Of a stretch of 64,000 nucleotides of DNA, positions 57,126 to 64,000 are shown in pieces. The DNA is taken from assembly GCA_904420585.1 (NCBI GenBank), contig CAJFVX010000031.1, positions 19,624 to 83,623 of the forward strand. Reading direction: 5' to 3'. The DNA comes from Candidatus Howiella intestinavium (GTDB taxonomy: Bacteria > Bacillota > Clostridia > Oscillospirales > Acutalibacteraceae). The notes below the pieces were generated by a model. That model saw only the letters and a program-made list of their open reading frames with translations. It searched no databases and was not told the origin of the DNA. Position numbers and translations under genes: made by a program. Positions within the stretch are counted from its first letter, which is position 1. Each line of letters opens with the position of its first letter.

Positions 57126-59075
57126 TTATTTCTGCTTGGTGTTGATTTCCAGCAGCGCCTTGGCCAGGAAGTCTTCCGGCTTCATGGCGCCCAAATCCTC
57201 GCCCTTGCGGGAACGGACCGACACGGTGCCGTCCTCCACTTCCTTGTTGCCGACCACCAGCATGTAGGGGATTTTCTCCATCTGGGCTTCCCGGATCTTG
57301 TAGCCGATCTTCTCGTTGCGGTAGTCACCGGATACCCGCAGGCCGGCGTCCTTGAACATCTTCTCCAGCTCCTTCACCCGATCCTGCTGCTTCTCGGAGA
57401 TGGGCAGCACCCGCACCTGCTCGGGGGACAGCCACATGGGCAGGGCGCCGGCGTACTTTTCGATGAGCAGGGCCAGGGTCCGCTCGTAGCAGCCGATGGA
57501 GGTGCGGTGGATGACGTAGGGGTACTTCTTTACCCCGTCCTTGTCCACATACTCCATGCCGAACCGCTCGGCCAGCTGGAAGTCGATCTGGATGGTGATG
57601 AGGGTGTCCTCCTTGCCGTGGACGTTCTTAATCTGGATGTCCAGCTTGGGACCGTAGAAGGCGGCTTCCCCGTCGGCCTCGGTGTACTCCAGATGCAGGT
57701 CGTCCAGGATGTGGCGCATGGTATCCTGCACCCGCTCCCACTGCTCGGGGTCGCCGATGTACTTGGCCCGGTCGTTCTCATCCCACTTGGAGAAGCGATA
57801 GCTCACGTCCTCCGCAAGGCCCAAGGTCTCCAGCATGTACTTGGCCAGCTCCAGGCAGCCGGCAAATTCGCTTTCCAGCTGCTCGGGGGTGACGGCCAGG
57901 TGCCCCTCGGAGATGGTGAACTGCCGCACCCGGATAAGGCCGTGCATCTCCCCCGACGCCTCGTTGCGGAAGAGGGTAGAGGTCTCGTTATACCGCAGGG
58001 GCAGGTCGCGGTAGGAACGGGTTTTGGTCAGGTAGGCCTGGAACTGGAAGGGGCAGGTCATGGGACGCAGGGCCAGGATTTCCTCGCTGGGGTCCTCCCA
58101 CTTGGCCGGGTCGCCCAGCACAAACATGCCGTCCCGGTAATGATCCCAGTGGCCGGAAATCTTGTAAAGCTCCCGCTTGGCCATAAAGGGCGTCTTGGTC
58201 TGGAGGTAGCCTCTCTTCTCCTCCTCGTCCTCCACCCAGCGCTGGAGGGTGCGCAGGACGATGGTGCCCTTGGGCAGAATGATGGGCAGGCCCTGGCCGA
58301 TGACGTCCACCGTGGTGAAGTACTCCAAATCCCGGCCGATGATATTGTGATCCCGCTTCTTGGCCTCCTCTACCGCGGCCAGATGCTCCTCCAGCTGGCT
58401 CGCCTTGGGGAAGGCCGTGCCGTACACCCGGCAGAGCTGCTGGTTGTTGGCGTCACCCCGCCAGTAGGCGCCGGTGCACTGGGTCAGCTTGACCGCCTTG
58501 ACCGTCCCCGTCTTCATCAGATGGGGGCCGGCGCACAAATCACAGAAATCCCCCTGCTTGTAGAAGGAAATGTTCTCCCCCTTGCCAGCGTGCTCGTCGA
58601 TAAGCTCCAGCTTGTAGGGCTCGTCGGCCATAAGCTGTTTGGCCTCCTCGGGGGAAACCTCCAGCCGCTCCAGGGGGATGTCCTCCTTGGCGATTTTCTT
58701 AATCTCGGCCTCCAGCTTGTCCAAATCCTCCCGGGTGAAGGGGGTCTTTACCTCGAAATCATAGTAGAACCCGTTTTCGATGGCCGGGCCGATGGCCAGC
58801 TTGGCGTCCGGGTAGAGGCGCTTGACCGCCTGGGCCAGCATGTGGGAGGCCGTATGCCGGAAGGCGTGGCGGCCGTCGGGGTCGTCGAAGGTCAGGATAT
58901 CCAGCTGGCAGTCGGCCGTCAGAGGGGTGCGCAGGTCGACGGTCTTGCCGTCCACCCGGGCGGCGCAGGCGGCCTTGGCCAGGCCGGCGCCTAAGGATGC
59001 GGCCACCTCTGCGGGGGTCACGCCCGTCTCAAATTCCTTTTTGACGTCTCCTTTTAGCGTGATGACAATGGACAT
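57126..59075 (-). CDS. thrS: Threonyl-tRNA synthetase
   Basis: TGS domain; HTASHMLAQAVKRLYPDAKLAIGP, MTCPFQFQAY, RVRQFTISEGHL, class II motifs. Confidence 0.96.
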   Translation of the reverse strand: MSIVITLKGDVKKEFETGVTPAEVAASLGAGLAKAACAARVDGKTVDLRTPLTADCQLDILTFDDPDGRHAFRHTASHMLAQAVKRLYPDAKLAIGPAIENGFYYDFEVKTPFTREDLDKLEAEIKKIAKEDIPLERLEVSPEEAKQLMADEPYKLELIDEHAGKGENISFYKQGDFCDLCAGPHLMKTGTVKAVKLTQCTGAYWRGDANNQQLCRVYGTAFPKASQLEEHLAAVEEAKKRDHNIIGRDLEYFTTVDVIGQGLPIILPKGTIVLRTLQRWVEDEEEKRGYLQTKTPFMAKRELYKISGHWDHYRDGMFVLGDPAKWEDPSEEILALRPMTCPFQFQAYLTKTRSYRDLPLRYNETSTLFRNEASGEMHGLIRVRQFTISEGHLAVTPEQLESEFAGCLELAKYMLETLGLAEDVSYRFSKWDENDRAKYIGDPEQWERVQDTMRHILDDLHLEYTEADGEAAFYGPKLDIQIKNVHGKEDTLITIQIDFQLAERFGMEYVDKDGVKKYPYVIHRTSIGCYERTLALLIEKYAGALPMWLSPEQVRVLPISEKQQDRVKELEKMFKDAGLRVSGDYRNEKIGYKIREAQMEKIPYMLVVGNKEVEDGTVSVRSRKGEDLGAMKPEDFLAKALLEINTKQK

Positions 59076-59145
59076 GCTATCTCTCTCCTTTTTATCAGAC
59101 TGCTGTGCGTTTGCACTGCTTTGTGTACATGGTTGGATTTGACAC

Positions 59146-59331
59146 CGCCGCCTCCTGCGCGATGGTCATTTTCCGGGTGCGGCCCGTCGGCGCTTCGGGC
59201 ACGCCTCGTTCCGGTCTGCTGTTCCCGGAAAAGTTCCCTCCGCTCCGGAACCGCCTGCGCGGCATTGCTGCCGCTCCGCCGCTTCCTGCGCGACGGTCAT
59301 TTTCCGGGGCAGCCCGGCTCGGCGCTTCTGA
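59146..59331 (-). repeat. Imperfect direct duplication between Thr T-box terminator and thrS start
   Basis: plus: cctcctgcgcgatggtcattttccgggtgcggcccgtcggcgcttc (from ~59150) versus gcttcctgcgcgacggtcattttccggggcagcccggctcggcgcttc (from ~59282). Confidence 0.7.
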
Positions 59332-59332
59332 C

Positions 59333-59586
59333 AAAAAAAGCGCTTCATCCCATCGATTCTGGGATGAAGCGCTGTCGCTCCACGGTTCCACCCGGATTGC
59401 GCGGCAAAGGCCGCGCCGGCTCATTATCCCTTAACGCGGGATAGACGGCCGGCCTTGTCACAAGCCGGCAGCTCCAGGGTGGTGTTCCCCGCTTCCCTGC
59501 TTTGCGCGGCTTGCAGCTGATAACCGGCGCTCTCTGCTAAAGCATCTGGAAGGGGTACTGTCCCTTTCAACGCATTCCTTTTATGC
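59333..59586 (-). ncRNA. T-box riboswitch (probable Thr specifier ACC)
   Basis: minus: AGAGAGC, GGGGAACACCACC (ACC 59481-59483), T-box GGGTGGAACCGTGG, terminator AGCGCTTCATCCCAgaatcgatGGGATGAAGCGCTTTTTTT. Confidence 0.9.
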
Positions 59587-59591
59587 CTATC

Positions 59592-59620
59592 ATCATAGCA
59601 CCCGCCAAGGCAGGTGTCAA
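59592..59620 (-). promoter_or_regulatory. Promoter of thrS T-box transcript
   Basis: minus: TTGACA (59615-59620), 17 bp, TATGAT (59592-59597). Confidence 0.8.
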
Positions 59621-59658
59621 GGGCCATTCTCCACATTTTCGCCGGGAAAATTTCCTTT

Positions 59659-60762
59659 TTACCGCAAATCCGGCAGCTTTTCCAGCTGTCCCAGCACCCT
59701 GGCTGTCATCTCGTTGACCTTGGCAAAATCCATGGCCTCCACATAATACTTCTCCATCTCGTCGTGGACGGCCTTGGCCTCGGCCAGCAGTTCCGACGCC
59801 CCCTGCAGCAGCTCCTTGGCCGCCCGGCGGTTGAAGGTCAGGCGCTGCTTCCGGCGGCGCAGGGCCGGCAGGTCGGTAAACCGGCGGGCATGGATGCGGC
59901 GGTCGTCCCTGTCCAGCTTGAGACAGCGGTTTTCCGTGCAGAAGCCCAGGGAAAGCCCGGGAATCAGCACATGCTCCAGCCGCTCCTCCGGCGCAAAGGG
60001 ACTAGGACAGGTGATAACGTCCCAGCCGGCCTCCAGGGCCGTCTGCCGGGCCGCCTCCAGAATCTGGTGGGCACAGGCCCCGTACTCGTCGGATAGGATA
60101 ATCACCCGGTCGCAGCAGCTGTCGATGGTATCCCGGAAGAAAAGCAGGCCCTTGGGCGTGATGCCGCTTAAAAAGCGCACGGTTTCCCGCCCCGCCGCCT
60201 TACTGCCGGGCTTTACCGGTATCAGCCGGCCGGCCAGGCCTTCGCCGAACCGGGCGGCCTTCTCCAGGTCGGCGCACTCCCCGGCGATGCGGCAGCTGTC
60301 GCTGAGAAGGGAACCTGCTGCGGTTATGTACCGGGCCGCCCGCTCGTGGAGCAGCTTATTTTCCCGGCAGACCGATAAAATTTTCCGGCGGTTTGCCCGC
60401 AGCTTCTCCCCGTCCCAGCAGCTTCCCAGGTCTATCAGGCTCTCGCATACGCCGGGGTACTGGGGCTCCACCACGTGGGGAGCCGTGCCGTCCAGCAGCA
60501 TGACCTTTTGGTTCTCGGCCGTCACCGCGTCCAGGGACCAGGGGTCGCCGGTACAGGGGGATAGAAACACGGAATCATCCTTTTCCGCCAAAAGGGCGGC
60601 GGCCTTTTTCATCAGGGTGGATTTTCCCGTGCCGGGGCCGCCCTTGATGATATAAACCCGCCAGCCATCCATAGGGTCGTAGGCCTTGCCGAAGGCCGAA
60701 ACAAATCCGCCGGGGGCGTTGGCCCCCAAGAAGAACATAGGCAGCTGATTTAACTCTGACAT
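59659..60762 (-). CDS. P-loop ATPase of unknown function (PRK06851-like)
   Basis: YIIKGGPGTGKSTLMKKAAALL Walker A; second nucleotide-binding-like half absent of clear motif; start MSELNQLP. Confidence 0.75.
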   Translation of the reverse strand: MSELNQLPMFFLGANAPGGFVSAFGKAYDPMDGWRVYIIKGGPGTGKSTLMKKAAALLAEKDDSVFLSPCTGDPWSLDAVTAENQKVMLLDGTAPHVVEPQYPGVCESLIDLGSCWDGEKLRANRRKILSVCRENKLLHERAARYITAAGSLLSDSCRIAGECADLEKAARFGEGLAGRLIPVKPGSKAAGRETVRFLSGITPKGLLFFRDTIDSCCDRVIILSDEYGACAHQILEAARQTALEAGWDVITCPSPFAPEERLEHVLIPGLSLGFCTENRCLKLDRDDRRIHARRFTDLPALRRRKQRLTFNRRAAKELLQGASELLAEAKAVHDEMEKYYVEAMDFAKVNEMTARVLGQLEKLPDLR

Positions 60763-60891
60763 AGGAAATTCCTCCAATCTTCCTGCTGCTCTATCCTATT
60801 CGTCCGGCCCTGTCCGTGTCACTGTTTTCCCGTGTTTTTTGCCGCATAAGGCCTCTGCACGGCCGTAAAATTCTCTTTTCGCTACATCATG

Positions 60892-60934
60892 CAAAAGGGC
60901 CCGCTTCCCTCATCCCGGGAAACGGGCCTGCGGA
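60892..60934 (-). terminator. pcrA terminator
   Basis: CGGGCCCgtttCCCGGGatgagGGAAGCGGGCCCTTTTGC-type stem on minus strand. Confidence 0.6.
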
Positions 60935-60973
60935 TATGCTTTTTCTTTACCCCGCAGCCAAGACAAAAGGCGG

Positions 60974-63493
60974 TCAGATTTTTTCCAGCTTGGCGAAATT
61001 CTGCATAATCTTCTTGACCCCCGCCTTTTCAAACTGGATTTCCAGCAGGGTGTCGTTGCCCATGGGGGTGGCCTTGCGGACGATGCCCTGCCCGAATGCC
61101 TTGTGGAGCACCCGGTCGCCTACCGCCAGGCCGCCGGATTTGGACCCGGCCGTCTTCCCCGCCCCGCCTGCTGAGGGGCTTGCCTGCCCCGCCACATGGA
61201 CCGACTCCATGGACGCGGCCGCCGGGGCCTTGCGGACAAAGCCGGCGGCCGGGTTCTTCCGGCCGTAAGTGCCGCCCATCCCCTGGCCGGGGCTTGCCTG
61301 GAAATACCGCTCGGGCAGCTCCCCGCCCGAACCGAAGGGCAGGTTATCCCGCACCCCGCCCCGCATATTCTGCATATAGGCTGAGAAGGCTGCGGCCGCC
61401 GGACGGCCGGTTTGGTTGAGGCAGGTTTCCGGCATCTCGTTTAAAAACCGGGAGGGCCGGTTCCGGCTGGTGGAGCCGTAGAGCATCCGGGTGCCGGCGT
61501 TGGTGATGATCAGCTCCTGCCGCGCCCGGGTGATGCCCACATAGGCCAGGCGCCGCTCTTCCTCGATTTCCTCCGGGCCGCCGTAGATGGACTGGTTGCC
61601 GGGGAAAATCCCCTCCTCCATGCCCACCAAGAACACCACGGGGAATTCCAGGCCCTTGGCCGAGTGGAGGGTCATAAGCACCACCCGGTCGTCGCCGGTA
61701 TCGTAGGCATCGATGTCGGTGATGAGGGAAACCTCCTCCAAGAAGCCGGAAAGGGTGGGTTCCTCGTTCTCCTGCTCGTACTGCAGAATACTGGAGGAAA
61801 GTTCATTTACGTTGTCAATGCGGTCCTTGGCCTCCTCCCCCTGGGCTGCCAGGGCCCGCATATACCCGCTCTTATCCAAAGTCAGCTCCAGCAGCTCATG
61901 GATGGACAGCCGCTCCGCCGCCTCTATGAGTTCCTGCAGCATCCCGGCGAATTCCCGCAGCTTTTTTGCCGCCCGGGACAGGGCGGGGTATGCGTCGGCC
62001 TCTTTCATGACCTGGAACATGGAGACCCCCAGCCCCTCGGCGATTTGGGCCACATGGGCCACCGTGGCGTCGCCGATGCCCCGCTTGGGCTCGTTGATAA
62101 TCCGGCGCATCCGCAGGCTGTCGGCGGGGTTATTGATGACGTTTAAATAGGCGATGACGTCCTTGACCTCCTTCCGGTCGTAGAACCGGAAGCCCCCGAT
62201 GATGCGGTAGGGGATGCCCGAACGGACAAAGACATTTTCCAGCGCGTTGGACTGGGCATTCATCCGGTAGAGGATGGCGTGATCGGAAAATTTTTTCCCT
62301 TCCCGCACGTCGTCCAGGATGCGGTCGGCCACATAGCGGGCCTCGTCCTGCTCGTCGGCCGCCGTATGTACATCGATTTTGGCGCCGTCCTCATTTTCCG
62401 TCCAAAGGCTTTTGCCCTTGCGGGCGGCGTTGTGGGCTATGACGGCGTTGGCCGCCTGAAGAATGGTCTTGGTGGAACGATAATTCTGTTCCAGCCGGAT
62501 GACCTTGGCCCCGGGGTACTGCTTCTCAAAGCTCAGGATATTTTCGATGGTGGCCCCCCGGAACCGGTAGATGGACTGGTCGTCGTCCCCCACCACGCAG
62601 ATATTCCGGTGCTTATCCGCCAGCAGCTTGACCAGCATGTACTGGGCGTGGTTGGTGTCCTGATACTCGTCCACCATGATGTAGCGGAACTTGTTCTGGT
62701 AATAGTCCAGCACGTCGGGGTTCTGCCGAAAGAGTTCCACGGCGTTGACGATAATGTCGTCGAAGTCCATGGCGTCGGCTTCCTTTAACAGCTGCTGGTA
62801 GAGGCCGTAGGCCTTGGCAATCTGGTTCAGCCGGTAGTCGCTCCCCGCCCTGCCGGCGTATTCGGCCGGGCTGATGAGGGCATCCTTGGCGCCGCTGACG
62901 GACGACAGGATGGCCTTGTGGGGCAGCAGCTTGTCGTCGATTTTCAGCTGCTTCTGCACCTCTTTCATCAGCCGCCGCTGGTCGTCGGTATCGTAGATGG
63001 TAAAATGGGAGGTGTAGCCCAGCCGGTCGCCGTACCGCCGCAGAATTTTGGAACAGGTGGCGTGGAAGGTACCGGCCCATACGTCCAGGGCCTCATCCCC
63101 CAGCATGGCACCGATGCGCTCCTTCAGTTCCCCCGCCGCCTTGTTGGTAAAGGTGATGGCCAGGATTTCCCAGGGCCGGGCCGGGCGGACGGCCGTGCCG
63201 GCCGGCAGAGGCTGCCCCGGCCGGGCGGGATGGGCCAGATAGGCCTCCAGGGCCGCGCAGTCGGCTTGGGTGACCCCCTCGGGGGCCGGCGCGTCGTAGG
63301 CCGCCCCGTACCGCACCAGGTTGGCGATGCGGTTGACCAGCACGGTAGTTTTGCCGCTCCCCGCTCCCGCCAGGATGAGCAGGGGGCCTTCGGTACAGGT
63401 CACCGCCTCCAGCTGCCGGTCGTTCATGCGGGCAAAGTCCCGCTCTATACACTTTCTGCGCAGCCCGCAGAATCTTTTTGCAAGTTCAGTCAT
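60974..63493 (-). CDS. pcrA: UvrD/PcrA-family ATP-dependent DNA helicase
   Basis: LAGAGSGKTTVLVNRI, VDEYQDTNHAQY, GDDDQSIYRFRGA, TLHSAKGLEFPVVFL. Confidence 0.94.
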   Translation of the reverse strand: MTELAKRFCGLRRKCIERDFARMNDRQLEAVTCTEGPLLILAGAGSGKTTVLVNRIANLVRYGAAYDAPAPEGVTQADCAALEAYLAHPARPGQPLPAGTAVRPARPWEILAITFTNKAAGELKERIGAMLGDEALDVWAGTFHATCSKILRRYGDRLGYTSHFTIYDTDDQRRLMKEVQKQLKIDDKLLPHKAILSSVSGAKDALISPAEYAGRAGSDYRLNQIAKAYGLYQQLLKEADAMDFDDIIVNAVELFRQNPDVLDYYQNKFRYIMVDEYQDTNHAQYMLVKLLADKHRNICVVGDDDQSIYRFRGATIENILSFEKQYPGAKVIRLEQNYRSTKTILQAANAVIAHNAARKGKSLWTENEDGAKIDVHTAADEQDEARYVADRILDDVREGKKFSDHAILYRMNAQSNALENVFVRSGIPYRIIGGFRFYDRKEVKDVIAYLNVINNPADSLRMRRIINEPKRGIGDATVAHVAQIAEGLGVSMFQVMKEADAYPALSRAAKKLREFAGMLQELIEAAERLSIHELLELTLDKSGYMRALAAQGEEAKDRIDNVNELSSSILQYEQENEEPTLSGFLEEVSLITDIDAYDTGDDRVVLMTLHSAKGLEFPVVFLVGMEEGIFPGNQSIYGGPEEIEEERRLAYVGITRARQELIITNAGTRMLYGSTSRNRPSRFLNEMPETCLNQTGRPAAAAFSAYMQNMRGGVRDNLPFGSGGELPERYFQASPGQGMGGTYGRKNPAAGFVRKAPAAASMESVHVAGQASPSAGGAGKTAGSKSGGLAVGDRVLHKAFGQGIVRKATPMGNDTLLEIQFEKAGVKKIMQNFAKLEKI

Positions 63494-63604
63494 GGTCTTC
63501 CTCCCGCAAAGATGGAAAGAGGCCGGCCGGCCTCCGCAAATTTTCCCTTTTATTGTACCCTACCGGCCGGCAAAAGGCAAACGGGATTTTCCGGCCGACG
63601 GCAA

Positions 63605-63637
63605 AAGAAAAGACACGCCCAACGGCGTGTCTTTTCT

Positions 63638-63638
<1 letters not shown>
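63605..63638 (-). terminator. Terminator after tRNA-Cys
   Basis: AAGAAAAGACACGCC caac GGCGTGTCTTTTCTT, 15-bp perfect stem. Confidence 0.75.
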
Positions 63639-63711
<73 letters not shown>

Positions 63712-63720
63712 GGCTATAGA

Positions 63721-63756
63721 AAAGGACGCTTAATAAGCGTCTATTAAGCGTCCTTT
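63721..63756. repeat. 15-bp perfect inverted repeat between tRNA-Gly and tRNA-Cys
   Basis: AAAGGACGCTTAATA agcgtc TATTAAGCGTCCTTT. Confidence 0.85.
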
Positions 63757-63759
63757 CTT

Positions 63760-63835
63760 TGGAGCGGATTACGAGACTCGAACTCGCTACCTCCACCTTG
63801 GCAAGGTGGCGCTCTACCAGATGAGCTAAATCCGC
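63760..63835 (-). tRNA. tRNA-Gly(GCC), CCA encoded
   Basis: GCGGATTTAGCTCATCTGGTAGAGCGCCACCTTGCCAAGGTGGAGGTAGCGAGTTCGAGTCTCGTAATCCGCTCCA. Confidence 0.95.
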
Positions 63836-63842
63836 AAACGTC

Positions 63843-63918
63843 TGGTGCCTCCGGACGGAATCGAACCATCGACACGGGGATTTTCAGTCCCCTGCTCTAC
63901 CGACTGAGCTACAGAGGC
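63843..63918 (-). tRNA. tRNA-Phe(GAA), CCA encoded
   Basis: GCCTCTGTAGCTCAGTCGGTAGAGCAGGGGACTGAAAATCCCCGTGTCGATGGTTCGATTCCGTCCGGAGGCACCA. Confidence 0.95.
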
Positions 63919-63922
63919 AAAT

Positions 63923-63999
63923 TGGCGACCTGGATGGGGCTCGAACCCACGACCTCTAGCGTGACAGGCTAGCGTTCTAACCAGCTGAACTACCAGGCC
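63923..63999 (-). tRNA. tRNA-Asp(GTC), CCA encoded
   Basis: GGCCTGGTAGTTCAGCTGGTTAGAACGCTAGCCTGTCACGCTAGAGGTCGTGGGTTCGAGCCCCATCCAGGTCGCCA. Confidence 0.95.
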
Positions 64000-64000
64000 A

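Noticed and set aside
57507-58994. 495-aa plus-strand ORF
   Set aside because: Antisense to thrS with no plausible domain.

Overview
Window from a GC-rich, spore-forming member of the Clostridia (probably Oscillospiraceae/Ruminococcaceae; this placement is an inference from gene content). Most genes are on the minus strand and form conserved housekeeping blocks. These are: a division and cell-wall (dcw) cluster (mraZ-rsmH-ftsL-PBP-murE-mraY-ftsW-murG-murA); lysA-engB-lon; an ispH::rpsA fusion with plsC, cmk, BaiN-like and mtnN; gatBAC plus an MGMT; trpB2 behind a Trp T-box; thiN-rsgA-prkC-prpC-rlmN-rsmB-yugP-fmt-def-priA-rpoZ-gmk-remA-yicC; sigE-spoIIGA; a dockerin-tagged CAP-domain secreted protein; thrS behind a Thr T-box; pcrA; and four tRNAs (Asp, Phe, Gly, Cys). 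Plus-strand islands include a lipoprotein, a GH127-like hydrolase, a small membrane protein with a LexA-like box, a sodium/solute symporter, a Cys-rich protein, an Fe/Mn SOD, pyrE and radC. The strongest candidates for something undescribed are: (1) a 77-aa single-TM protein at 45419-45652 with a consensus-like promoter overlapped downstream by GAACATTTGTTC, a candidate SOS-induced division inhibitor or toxin; (2) an internal ribosome-binding site and start codon inside the ispH::rpsA fusion that could release free S1; (3) a duplicated ~50-bp module between the thrS T-box terminator and the thrS start; (4) a leader with mutually exclusive hairpins upstream of an uncharacterised lipoprotein; (5) a beta-propeller/CAP/dockerin protein; (6) a hydrophobic-peptide locus at 17.9 kb. 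No CRISPR array, transposon or rRNA was seen. All calls come from reading the sequence; no database search was run.
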